A stretch of 64,000 bases of DNA. Origin: Bremia lactucae (Eukaryota > Oomycota > Peronosporomycetes > Peronosporales > Peronosporaceae). The notes under the pieces are model-generated. The model was not told where the DNA came from, made no database searches, and was given only the letters and a program-made list of their open reading frames with translations. Position numbers and translations under genes: made by a program. The stretch spans positions 1,434,979 through 1,498,978 of the forward strand of contig NC_090625.1 in assembly GCF_004359215.1 (NCBI RefSeq), written 5' to 3'. This document shows, piece by piece, positions 22,640 through 32,428 of this stretch. The stretch's first letter is position 1. Each line of letters opens with the position of its first letter.

Positions 22640-23525
22640 GGTATTACCATCAGTCTCTTGGTGATAGACAAACAGGAAAAACTTCAATTGCTATCGAGAG
22701 AATTATTAATCAACGTGACCCTTATTTATAAATCGATATTAACAGAGTGAAACGGCCTTTAAAAAAGATCCGATGAAAGCAAACTTTTATGGGATAATTT
22801 TTTTTAAATTGATTTTTTTTTAAGTGCCAGTTTTTTTATTCTTCAGGAAATCGGGAGATACAATGTCTTACAAAATTCAAAAAGAAAAATTTAAAGTTAA
22901 AGTTAAATTAGATGAAACAGCTAAGCCTTTCAACGAAAGCATGTGCAGTAACACAACATCATATAATTGATGATTTCCCATAAAAACTTGATTGGTTTAG
23001 ATTTAAATGCAACTACTCAGCAACAACTAAAATGAGGTGTTAGATTAACAGAAATGGAAAAAGTTATTTTTAACATACCCTCAATCAAATAAAAATGTAG
23101 AATTTATAAAAGAAGAAGCATTAACTCAATGAAATGTTAAATCATTTATTTTTAAAAATTTAAAAAAAATTATAATCAATCTGTCTCAAAGTTATTTTCG
23201 AAAATTAAAAATGGTATTTAGCAAATAAATGAAAGATAACACATCTACAATCACAACAATTTTTTACCTATGATTTTAAATATCACAAAAACAAAAACAT
23301 AAATTATATAATAAAATCGAAATTATTTTTTTTCAACCAAATTTATTGTTATACATAACTAAATAAAATTATAACATGTTTCAAAAAATGCAAGAAAAAA
23401 TTACGAAATACTTAAATGAGATTCAAAAGAATTTAATGAAATGTATGTTGATTATATTTTATGTCTAACTTTTTTAAATTTAATTATATTAAAATCAAAT
23501 CCAATATGTGACCTCATTTAAGTCA
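22640..23525 (+). other. Very AT-rich block, probable mitochondrial DNA insertion (NUMT) with an atp1 scrap
   Basis: Composition shifts abruptly to very AT-rich. At 22660-22728 one frame reads GDRQTGKTSIAIERIINQ, the Walker A segment typical of F1-ATPase alpha, a mitochondrially encoded gene in oomycetes; a TAA follows at once. The rest holds AT-rich scraps with Lys/Asn/Ile-rich translations, for example an ATG at 22863 opening MSYKIQKEKFKVKVKLDE. No intact gene. An insertion of organelle DNA that has decayed is the simplest reading; only the P-loop is specific evidence. Confidence 0.55.
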
Positions 23526-23534
23526 ACATACCGT

Positions 23535-24150
23535 TTGGGACGACCCACGTAAAAGACGGGGTGCGTCTTCATGGATGGCGTGAGGGTGAGCCTATAATTT
23601 AGGTCTAATCTCATCGATCACAGCAAATAACCCAATTTAATACGACAATAGTTTCGCAGTACCTCCAGGTAGTACATAAATTGCATTTTTAGGTAGAGTA
23701 ACGAAACTTAATCATTCTTTATCCCCAACACTAAGGCGTTCAATATTTTGCGACTATTTCGGTCATCATATTCATTTGTACATCCTGTGTGCTTGCCATC
23801 GCGTCACGAAATTTTCGTGTGATGGCTAATCGCTCATCCACAAAGCGTTCAGCCTCACTCACGCTTTGAGCATCCAACTCGCCTATGACACCACCGAGAG
23901 GTCGGTCACAGGACGTAGTCGTCAAATAACGAAACATCGTTATTGTTTAGGAGCACATAGTTCCTTGCGTAAATCCCTACTGACCACTTCCAACTCAGCA
24001 GGGTCTCTAGGGCAAGTTTCTATCGTTGAAATGATCCCCTCGCGGGTCATCGTCATATTGACGAAACTATGTCCCTCTTTCGCACCGAGCATTGTGAGGG
24101 GCTCTCCCCCACTAAAACTCGGGCTGCGCACAAACGAGACTGGCCCTCAG
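23535..24150 (-). pseudogene. Ty3 integrase C-terminal fragment, reversed
   Basis: Minus-strand frames at 24131-23940 (LTMLGAKEGHSFVNMTMT) and 23937-23740 (DRPLGGVIGELDAQSVSEA) match residues in the 1-903 integrase, and the lower part matches its GPF region. Frames are broken. It abuts plus-strand pol debris at about 24150. Confidence 0.75.
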
Positions 24151-24162
24151 CGCGTCATATGG

Positions 24163-24308
24163 GTCTCCGAGATACATTGCTGGGCTGCATCGTAGGTACA
24201 CATGGTGTACGAGCAGACCCAGACAAGGTAAATCAGTCTCCGAGATACATTGCTAGGCTGCATCGTAGGTACACATGGTGTACGAGTAGACCCAGACAAG
24301 TTAAATCA
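24163..24308 (+). repeat. 73-bp tandem duplication in RT debris
   Basis: TCTCCGAGATACATTGCT starts at 24163 and again at 24236; the two 73-bp units differ at only a few bases. The unit codes the GCIVGTHGVRADPDKV-type segment of RT that normally occurs once. Confidence 0.85.
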
Positions 24309-25835
24309 GTAAAAGAATGGCCAATCTCACGGCATGTGAAGGGCTCGCTAATTACTTGCATGAATATCGCAAGAATTATGCTGAGCGAACTGAACCATTA
24401 TCTGACCTCCTTAAAAAGGACGCACAATGGGTTTGGTGTAAATAACAAGAATATGCGTTCATACCAGTAAAGCAATCTCTTATAGAGGCAACGGTCTTGG
24501 CATTGCTAAACGAGGAAAGCCCTTTAGCGTCGTCTGCGATGCAAGTAAATTTGCAATAGGCAGCGCGCTCATGCAGAAGGATGACGACGGCGTTGACCGC
24601 GTCATCTCTTATCAGTCCCGGTTTTTAAAAGCCACGGAGCTGAATTACCATGTGCATGACAAAGAGCTACTTTCAATAAAGCATGCTCTGTCAAACTTTC
24701 GTGTGCACCTATTGGGCACCAAATAATTTGTGGTTTATACGGATCACGCATCACTGCGGACCGGAATAAACTTACCGCACCTCTAGCCTAGAATGGCAAG
24801 ATGACTTACATTCTTCTCTGAATTTAATTTTAAAGTTGAATACAAGCCAAGTAAGTCGATTGTCTTGGCTGACGCTTTATTGCGCAGACCAGACTTCAAG
24901 GTAAAACACCAGGAAAGTGTGTCTAGTGCGAAAGCACAGTTTCAGCCGTCGACGTTGGCAGCCATGAAGGCATACCACGTGACGAGCTCATTGGCCTCTG
25001 AGATAAAAGAGAGCTACAGTCAGGACGACCACTGTCGCCTGCTGTTGGATCACTTTGGTGGACGAAAGGTTTCCCTTCCGTCGCACCTGAAAGCTAAGCT
25101 CAATCGCTTTAGCTACAGCGATGGCCTGTTATGGCATCAGCTGTCACCTTGTGATCCCTTGAGAATCTATGTGCCTCATGACACAGATCTCAAGCTGATG
25201 ATTCTTCACGAGCTCCATGATGCGCCATCTGGGCCGTGAAAAAACATTCTTACGAGTGTCAGAAGAATTTTGGTGGCCACATCTATATAGATGGGTGGCC
25301 AACTATATTCGCTCTTGCGAACAGTGTCAGCGCATTAAGCCTGCACCGTCCAGCAGGGCGCCGCTGAAGCCGCTACCGATTCCAACGGAATGTTGGAAGT
25401 CAGTAAGTCTGGACTTCATGTTTGGTATGCCGCCCGATCATAAAGATCGGACGGGGCTCGTCGTCTTTGTAGACATACTGAGCAAAATGGTGCATTTAGC
25501 ACCATGTAAAACATCGATCACAGGCAAGGAGGCAGCTCTCTTGTTCCCAGATCATGATACCGACGACACGGGTCCAAACTATCGGACAGGGATCCACGAT
25601 TTACGTCTTGTTTTTGGCGACATGTGTTTGAGCTGCTAGGTAGCAAGCTCCCCATGTTGACCGCAGATCATCCCTAGACCGATGTCCAAACAGAACGTGC
25701 CAATCGGATCATGGCGGATGTATTTCGCACGATAGCGACTCCCAAAGAATGTAGGAAACAATTGCCCTTTGTGGAGTTCGCTATAAATAACAAAAATCCA
25801 CGCCAGTAAGGGTGAGACATCGTTTTATATAAACG
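24309..25835 (+). pseudogene. Ty3 RT end, RNase H and integrase, close relative of element B
   Basis: RT connection at 24309-24470, RNase H at 24520-24900 (VVCDASKFAIGSALMQKDDD, YTDHASLRTG, ADALLRRPD, interrupted by stops at 24724 and 24786), then frames at 24865-25239 and 25217-25639 with the HHCC finger and part of the integrase core (LDFMFGMPPDHKDRTGLVVF). A deletion removes SSGH from the HHCC motif near 25230. Integrase continues to about 25830 (VQTERANRIMADVFRTI) with stops. Bases 24900-25210 are nearly identical to 16490-16790. Confidence 0.85.
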
Positions 25836-27416
25836 GACTTTGCAAGTTCCATATCCTCAAAGTCAAACTCAAGTGAGATTTTATCATGAAGATACGCTGC
25901 GATTCGCCTGATGTCATTAAAGCGCGTTAGATTGTGCAGTTGGACCGTATACTCCACTCGTCTCCCCGCACTAGCGTCGGATCCGTTTTGTTGGCGTTGC
26001 CAGACTAATCCTTTGCTTACTTGGTGGACATTTCGTAGCTGATATATCTCTCCGCGATGCGGCACTTGGACGGACTTGTGTCTCTGGGCTGTTTGCCTCG
26101 CGAAGAAGTAGAAGTGAATGGACTTGGTAACCTGGTCGTAACTGATGGTCTTGGTCTGACGTAGCATCTGATGTAGCTCCTGAAGATTTATCCGTGCATA
26201 CTCCGCTGAATCTAAAACCGTCTCGGTAATGGCCTTAATACTCTGGCGACTCGTTCATACGCTGCGATTTCTGTCGAGTTGCAATGCGAGTCCCCCTCAA
26301 CTTGAGCTTGAATAGTGCTTGTGCAGTCGTAATCTCTCCTAACTCTTCATCACCTGTTTGACGAATGCGGGTAGGTGTCGACAAGCTACGTTACCTCCTA
26401 CTAGTCCAGCAAGGATCTTCCATTCATCATCTGTGCCTTCCCGAATGTAGTTCATTCCTGACCTTGGTCCTTCCGCTGTACAGAGGTCCCTGAGTCGTGT
26501 GATTTCCTCGCTACTGTACTGTGCTGGGTTAACCTTAAAGTCTTCGTACACTTCTTATTGTTGGTCGTTGTAGTTTCCAGTGTTTTGCCTGTGACTCGCT
26601 TGAGAATTTTGGTCCACTGATTGAGTACTGGCGCCTAGGCCTACTTGTACTGACTGGTGAGCTTGCGTATAATCTCCGTAAATGTTCACTTAGTGGAGAG
26701 CAGTTCCTTCGTGAATCGTGTTACGAGGCTCGTCCAGTCTTGAAACGACTCCTTGTGAGCAGAAATACTTGTTTAAATAACTTGATAAAGCTGCTTTGTT
26801 CCACCCCCTTTAACGTTGAAAAATGTAGGCGGGTGACTGGGATAGCATATCTTTGCTTAGTTTTCGCTGCGTATGCCCTCGTGAATAGTTCCTGCAGGGT
26901 TGTCCGCCACGCGTCTGCCTGCCCTGTCGTTGTCAAGGCTGCCATGACTTCTACGAGTGCTTAAAACATCTCTTCCTCCGTTACGGTTAATTCCGTTGCA
27001 TCGTCGTCCTGGGTGGCCTGCCCTCTTTGAGTAGGTCTACTTACCGTCTTGTCGCCTTCGCTGAGCGCCTCCCCTGCATCCCGCTCCGATTGCTCTCGAA
27101 GTTCTGGTTACTCCTGATCCGTCTCACTGTTCTGAGTGGTCGCCGCTGTCGGGCGGTCCGTCATATTCTCCCCTTCGTTGCTACCTTCATCTTCCGGGGA
27201 GGAGAGGGGATATTGTCTTTACGTTTTTCCTCCTGTCCCTCGAGCTCCCTCTTCCTGTTACTGTCGTCTCCATGTTCTATGGTTGGCAGTTTCCCTCGGT
27301 CTGACCCGCGTGGGTTTTCCTGCCACCCTCCTCCTCCTGGGGGAGGCAGATGCCCGAGCACCATATTTCTCACTTCCTATGCAACTCGTCCGGTACCCGA
27401 ACTTTTTATGGCTTTC
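25836..27416 (-). pseudogene. Unidentified repeat-type gene remnant on the minus strand
   Basis: Several minus-strand frames in one order look like pieces of one protein: a Pro/Gly-rich start (27373-27161, HLPPPGGGGWQENPRG), a helical part (26945-26721, ADAWRTTLQELFTRAYAAKT), another (26551-26339, SSEEITRLRDLCTAEGPR) and a C-terminal part (26167-25836, SYDQVTKSIHFYFFARQTA, then YQLRNVHQVSKGLVWQRQ). I do not recognise a domain. The setting suggests a transposon-encoded protein, perhaps an ORF1-like protein of a non-LTR element, but this is a guess. Confidence 0.4.
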
Positions 27417-27738
27417 GCAAACTTACCATAGTGAGATATTACGATTATGCGCTGTACTTTGTGTTATATAACGTACGATGCCAGCTTTTTCTGTGCATTA
27501 TAGTGAATGAATCCTGCTTGAATTTACTCTCTATTCAACAACATATAAAATATTCTTGTAATGTCTACTTGATGTACGTCATTACAGATTTTATGGGACA
27601 TGCACACAAAATGATGTTAATGTTAACCTAGCGCAGCTTTTATTGAAATCTACGGGTGCATCTAAAGAAAATGCAGCCAAATGACATAGAGCACCAAAAT
27701 TAAAAAAAAAGATGCCTCATTGATGCAAAAAGCTCAGC
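27417..27738. repeat. 322-bp flank duplicated at 29301-29622
   Basis: Identical by eye to 29301-29622, and the identity continues through the adjacent LTR to 28178/30062. It has no recognisable gene. The second copy starts at the first base after an N gap. Confidence 0.85.
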
Positions 27739-28178
27739 TGTATCGGGGCGTATCGTTACAAGATATTAACAATTAAAGGTTGTTAATTAATATATTATCT
27801 AAAAGGTAGATAATTTTTGGAGAATATTACCTTAAACGATAATATCCTAAAAGCTTATCCATTGGTAGATATAGACCTTATATCTACTTTCTCCGCGGTC
27901 CAGTCAGTGCTGGACGCGCGCAAAGAGAGAGACAAATAAGACTTTATTACATGTTTTGTATTAGTTTATAATTGATTTAGTATTAAATAGATAGAAACAG
28001 TATAACTTAATAATATTAAATACAGTTTTCATTTAACCCTCTTTAAATTAGTTGTCTTAAGAGAAGTCTTCCTCGGCACGTACTAGTGTACGAGAAGTGA
28101 CGTAAGGCACCACTTGCAACTGAAGCAGTGCGAAGTGGACTTGTACTGAAGCAGTACAAGTCGTAGCGCCCCGTTACA
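27739..28178 (+). repeat. D-family LTR, copy identical to 29623-30062
   Basis: 440 bp from TGTATCGGGG to GCGCCCCGTTACA. It lacks a primer-binding site after its end (CAAACTAAATG follows), and the 5 bases on each side do not match, so it is not a clean solo LTR with a target-site duplication. Confidence 0.85.
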
Positions 28179-28371
28179 CAAACTAAATGTAGCTAAAATA
28201 AAAACTCTTGACATATGCAATACTTGCTGCATAGTAAATCGGAGGTGTTTTTAGTCATTATCAATGTACATCACAGTGACTGGCGAATCCGATCCACATG
28301 GACCTTGTCCATGCGTAAATTATAGATGCGAGCATCGCGCCCTTTGCTTCCGGGTACCCACAGCCGTAACT

Positions 28372-28700
28372 TGTAACAGGGAACCTTTTGCTTGTACTGC
28401 TTCGGTACTAGCCAGCCTGCACTGATAATAGTGAAGGTGAGGTGCCTTCACGTACACGACGTGTAGAGGAATGTTTTAAGTAGCTAAGAAGTCTTAGCTG
28501 CTAACGGCTGATACTAAGAAAGCTTAGTATAGGAAAAAGTAAAGCTGTAACTGTATATTTGAATTCCTACGTAACGATCTTCTTGTCTACTTAATTAAAT
28601 GTAGTAGTAATATCAAGCTATGTATAGCGACTCCTTGTGCACCGCTCATTCATGCGTCTAGCAGCGATTGGCGGGGTTGATTAAACTTAAAACAATCAGC
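28372..28700 (-). repeat. LTR-A family fragment, reversed
   Basis: Starts TGTAACAGGGAACC, the degenerate reverse of the LTR-A end GGTGCCCCGTTACA, and runs through reverse matches to the 9659 LTR up to GGCGGGGTTGATTAAA near 28671. Truncated against reversed LTR2. Bases 28179-28371 to its left hold nothing I can name. Confidence 0.65.
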
Positions 28701-28712
28701 AACAGAGCTGTT

Positions 28713-29200
28713 GTGTAGGCGAGCACGTCGTAATGCGGCCACGCTCTACTTAGACACACACCCTAGCACGGCGGAGAAGCGGTTTAACCTGCTTCTCTTG
28801 GGTGCAGTGAGGTAGTTGTGGTGGGCGCGTTAGCGACCTCACCCAACGCACTAAATACTCTGGTCAAGTGTCGTCACGGGAGCGGTAATCCGGCTCCTCG
28901 TGCGCACTTACCAAGTAGGAAGTAGTTTTAAGACTGATTTATATTTAATCGTATTCAGTATAAATACCTTTTTTTACCAATTAAATTGTCATCTCTATAG
29001 ATAACAATTAATATGTATTGCGAGCGTATCTTTCAAGATACCTCGCGTAACGGATGGCGCTAGCCGTCATCACGGATGGCGCTAGCCGTCATCACGGATG
29101 ACGCTGGGCGTCATCCCTCCTGATGTGAATGCACCCATGTGCATCACATACACAAGGGTCACAAATGTGCACCACACCCGAGTGCTGGGTCTAATTACTA
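28713..29200 (-). repeat. LTR2 family copy, reversed, cut by an assembly gap
   Basis: Begins TGTAGGCGAGCACGTCG (reverse of the LTR2 3' end) and follows 20531-20960 in order up to the gap. It carries three 22-bp palindromic units at 29051-29116 where the other copy has one. Confidence 0.75.
29051..29116. repeat. Three tandem 22-bp self-complementary units
   Basis: Units at 29051-29072, 29073-29094 and 29095-29116. The first two are identical and the third is diverged. Each contains GATGGCGCTAGCCGTCATC, which folds on itself (GATG and CATC arms around a central GCTAGC). Confidence 0.9.
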
Positions 29201-29300
29201 NNNNNNNNNNNNNNNNNNNNNNNNNNNNNNNNNNNNNNNNNNNNNNNNNNNNNNNNNNNNNNNNNNNNNNNNNNNNNNNNNNNNNNNNNNNNNNNNNNNN
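29201..29300. other. Assembly gap, 100 N
   Basis: Exactly 100 N. The first 762 bases after it repeat 27417-28178, suggesting an unresolved contig overlap or a haplotype copy. Confidence 0.98.
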
Positions 29301-29622
29301 GCAAACTTACCATAGTGAGATATTACGATTATGCGCTGTACTTTGTGTTATATAACGTACGATGCCAGCTTTTTCTGTGCATTATAGTGAATGAATCCTG
29401 CTTGAATTTACTCTCTATTCAACAACATATAAAATATTCTTGTAATGTCTACTTGATGTACGTCATTACAGATTTTATGGGACATGCACACAAAATGATG
29501 TTAATGTTAACCTAGCGCAGCTTTTATTGAAATCTACGGGTGCATCTAAAGAAAATGCAGCCAAATGACATAGAGCACCAAAATTAAAAAAAAAGATGCC
29601 TCATTGATGCAAAAAGCTCAGC

Positions 29623-30062
29623 TGTATCGGGGCGTATCGTTACAAGATATTAACAATTAAAGGTTGTTAATTAATATATTATCTAAAAGGTAGATAATTT
29701 TTGGAGAATATTACCTTAAACGATAATATCCTAAAAGCTTATCCATTGGTAGATATAGACCTTATATCTACTTTCTCCGCGGTCCAGTCAGTGCTGGACG
29801 CGCGCAAAGAGAGAGACAAATAAGACTTTATTACATGTTTTGTATTAGTTTATAATTGATTTAGTATTAAATAGATAGAAACAGTATAACTTAATAATAT
29901 TAAATACAGTTTTCATTTAACCCTCTTTAAATTAGTTGTCTTAAGAGAAGTCTTCCTCGGCACGTACTAGTGTACGAGAAGTGACGTAAGGCACCACTTG
30001 CAACTGAAGCAGTGCGAAGTGGACTTGTACTGAAGCAGTACAAGTCGTAGCGCCCCGTTACA
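29623..30062 (+). repeat. 5' LTR of Ty3 element D1
   Basis: 440 bp, TGTATCGGGG to GCGCCCCGTTACA, followed by CC and a perfect primer-binding site. About nine-tenths similar by eye to the LTRs at 37116, 43396 and 49333. Its 3' part contains stacked hairpins, such as an 11-bp stem GACTTGTACTG/CAGTACAAGTC. Confidence 0.9.
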
Positions 30063-30064
30063 CC

Positions 30065-30073
30065 TGGTAGCAC
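30065..30073 (+). promoter_or_regulatory. Primer-binding site of element D1
   Basis: TGGTAGCAC two bases after the 5' LTR, identical to the sites of elements B and C. Confidence 0.8.
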
Positions 30074-30109
30074 TTTGTAGTCCGTCCAAGGACCACATTT
30101 CCTTCATCT

Positions 30110-31072
30110 AACATGGACATGTTAGACGATAGTGGAATACGCATCACGTTTCGCGTGAATGCTACTCCTTTCTAAGTGACATAGAAAGGAGTGCGGTCGA
30201 ACGAATGAGTTCGACCGTAGGAAACGATGCTATCTTGGCCACGCTGTCCGGTTTGGACAGAGATGCCCTCCATTCAGTATCGCCAAGTTCATACAACATG
30301 AACTTGACGAGATGAAGGAGAAGGTAGCCTTGCTAAATCAGCAAGGCTCTCAACAGGCAGAACTGTTGAGGTTACAACAGGTACAAACCCCTGTACCTGG
30401 GATGACGCACACGCGTCGTCCCGAAACCTTATAGATTGGCATCTCTAAGTATAGGGGAGTCGAAGAAGACTCCCTCTTGAGATGGTTTGTCGAGTTGCAC
30501 GATGCCATAAGGGCACGTCACATGGTCGACGAGCAAATGCAAGTCGCATTCGCTCAATCAAATCTGGCAGGTCGTGCCAAAACTTGGGCATTGGGCCTTA
30601 AGTTGAGCGACCATATGTCTTTGGGTCACTAGAGGCTTTTAAAGCCCGGCTCAAACAGACGTTTGAGCCGCCTAGGGCTGAGTTCAAAGCTCGTTCAGAG
30701 CTTCTGAAACTCAATGAAGACAAGCGTGATGTTCACGCATATGCCCAGCATACGACTCTTAGCGAATTGTATAACAGATAACACAGTCTATCGTCCTCCA
30801 AGGTGACACGACTTAGGAGATCCAGAACCCATGGACCTCTCTTACGTCGAAAGCGAGAGACCTCGCTTTTCGAGCAATAAGCGATTGCACAAATGCCGTC
30901 GCTGCCAAAAATTAGGACACACGCTCATGATTGCAGTGCCCTACGCCCAGCACCGAAAGGTACTGAACGTAATTTTGGACCGTATGTAAATAGATGCAAC
31001 GATCGCGAGTCCGACGTTGTTGCGAAATCGCAACAGCTAGACGGATCGCCAAAAAACGGTCGGGGTCAGTAG
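30110..31072 (+). pseudogene. gag of element D1
   Basis: The region codes, in changing frames, a Gln/Leu-rich coiled-coil segment (ELDEMKEKVALLNQQGSQQ), the retrotransposon-gag core (SLLRWFVELHDAIRARHM, then QSNLAGRAKTWALGLKL) and a basic tail with a zinc knuckle (CRRCQKLGH) whose last Cys is lost to a frameshift near 30925. The gag frame closes at CAG-TAG, 31067-31072. Stops near 30174 and 30630 make it inactive. Elements D2 and D3 lack the first 700 bp or so of this gene. Confidence 0.75.
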
Positions 31073-31090
31073 GGGCGCAACGCCCTACTG
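31051..31090 (+). promoter_or_regulatory. Candidate -1 programmed frameshift site of element D1
   Basis: A AAA AAC at 31051-31057 in the gag frame (CCA-AAA-AAC), a 9-nt spacer (31058-31066), then CAGTAGGG at 31067-31074 pairing with CCCTACTG at 31083-31090 across an 8-nt loop. TAG at 31070-31072 ends gag. The -1 frame reads SVGAQRPTDP and enters the protease. The heptamer is one of the best known -1 slippery sites. Confidence 0.75.
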
Positions 31091-31678
31091 ATCCAGCAAT
31101 ATCGAGAGAATTTGCAAATCTCTTGACCAAAGTTGCTCCAGACACGCAATCATTATGTATCTCTGCACCTGGTGATGAGGTATCCCTCATCACCTTGAAG
31201 TTAAAAGTGACAAATGATTTGTCACTTAGAGCCCTAGTGGACTGCGGAGCGTCGAATAACTTTATTCGTCGCCAGTCACTAGAGGGTCGTAAGCTCAAAT
31301 ATGTTGAGCGCGACATCCCTCCAACGAGGATGATGGTGCGTCTAGCTACAGGCGCATCGATAACAGTAATAAAACGCGTAGTGAAATTTCACTCCACGTT
31401 AAAAGATTTATAGTACGATGATGATTTTATCGTACTGGATTTGGATGACAAATTTGATGTCATCCTAGGTTTACCTTGGCTCAGAAAATACGAGCCAAGG
31501 ATCAGCTGGCAGCATCGATCCGTAAAGATGCCTGCCACTTGTTCATCAGATGGCCATCTGATGAACGTCTTGGAGCGTCCACAAGCGTGTGGATGTACTA
31601 CGAGTGAGTGCGATGGCCTCACTTGTGGTACGGTCGTTAGTACAACTGCACAAGATCACAGTGTGATTACCAATCACA
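31075..31678 (+). pseudogene. Aspartic protease of element D1
   Basis: The pol frame after the hairpin holds the protease: LRALVDCGASNNFI with the catalytic Asp in a DCG form of the D-S/T-G box, VRLATGASITV as the flap-like strand, then after a stop at 31411-31413 the C-terminal DVILGLPWLRKYEP. A 26-bp perfect palindrome occurs at 31541-31566 inside the following segment. The frame then enters the 750-N gap. Confidence 0.8.
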
Positions 31679-32428
31679 NNNNNNNNNNNNNNNNNNNNNN
31701 NNNNNNNNNNNNNNNNNNNNNNNNNNNNNNNNNNNNNNNNNNNNNNNNNNNNNNNNNNNNNNNNNNNNNNNNNNNNNNNNNNNNNNNNNNNNNNNNNNNN
31801 NNNNNNNNNNNNNNNNNNNNNNNNNNNNNNNNNNNNNNNNNNNNNNNNNNNNNNNNNNNNNNNNNNNNNNNNNNNNNNNNNNNNNNNNNNNNNNNNNNNN
31901 NNNNNNNNNNNNNNNNNNNNNNNNNNNNNNNNNNNNNNNNNNNNNNNNNNNNNNNNNNNNNNNNNNNNNNNNNNNNNNNNNNNNNNNNNNNNNNNNNNNN
32001 NNNNNNNNNNNNNNNNNNNNNNNNNNNNNNNNNNNNNNNNNNNNNNNNNNNNNNNNNNNNNNNNNNNNNNNNNNNNNNNNNNNNNNNNNNNNNNNNNNNN
32101 NNNNNNNNNNNNNNNNNNNNNNNNNNNNNNNNNNNNNNNNNNNNNNNNNNNNNNNNNNNNNNNNNNNNNNNNNNNNNNNNNNNNNNNNNNNNNNNNNNNN
32201 NNNNNNNNNNNNNNNNNNNNNNNNNNNNNNNNNNNNNNNNNNNNNNNNNNNNNNNNNNNNNNNNNNNNNNNNNNNNNNNNNNNNNNNNNNNNNNNNNNNN
32301 NNNNNNNNNNNNNNNNNNNNNNNNNNNNNNNNNNNNNNNNNNNNNNNNNNNNNNNNNNNNNNNNNNNNNNNNNNNNNNNNNNNNNNNNNNNNNNNNNNNN
32401 NNNNNNNNNNNNNNNNNNNNNNNNNNNN
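31679..32428. other. Assembly gap, 750 N, flanked by the same sequence
   Basis: Sequence after the gap (32429-32639) repeats 31468-31678 with one visible difference (C or T in the ATTACYAATCAC stretch). The two contig ends overlap by about 211 bp, so the 750 N are probably not missing sequence and the overlap should be merged. Confidence 0.95.

Noticed and set aside
23049..23150. A frame in the AT-rich block reads FLTYPQ followed by KEEAL, resembling motif I of Rep proteins of circular single-stranded DNA viruses.
   Set aside because: The open stretch is only about 28 codons, the downstream His and Walker motifs are not convincingly present, and the block already has an F1-ATPase alpha signature that points to mitochondrial DNA. 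Similarity over so few residues in AT-rich sequence is weak.
22860..23260. TGA codons where Trp would fit, suggesting a mollicute-type genetic code.
   Set aside because: The frames are short and broken by TAA as well, so decay explains the stops better than a different code.
27734..28183. The LTR at 27739-28178 as a clean solo LTR.
   Set aside because: Flanking bases TCAGC and CAAAC do not form a target-site duplication, and the copy after the gap is identical; an assembly or duplication effect is as likely.
29051..29116. Tandem palindromic units as a CRISPR-like array.
   Set aside because: Units are directly adjacent without spacers, only three in number, within an LTR of a eukaryotic element.
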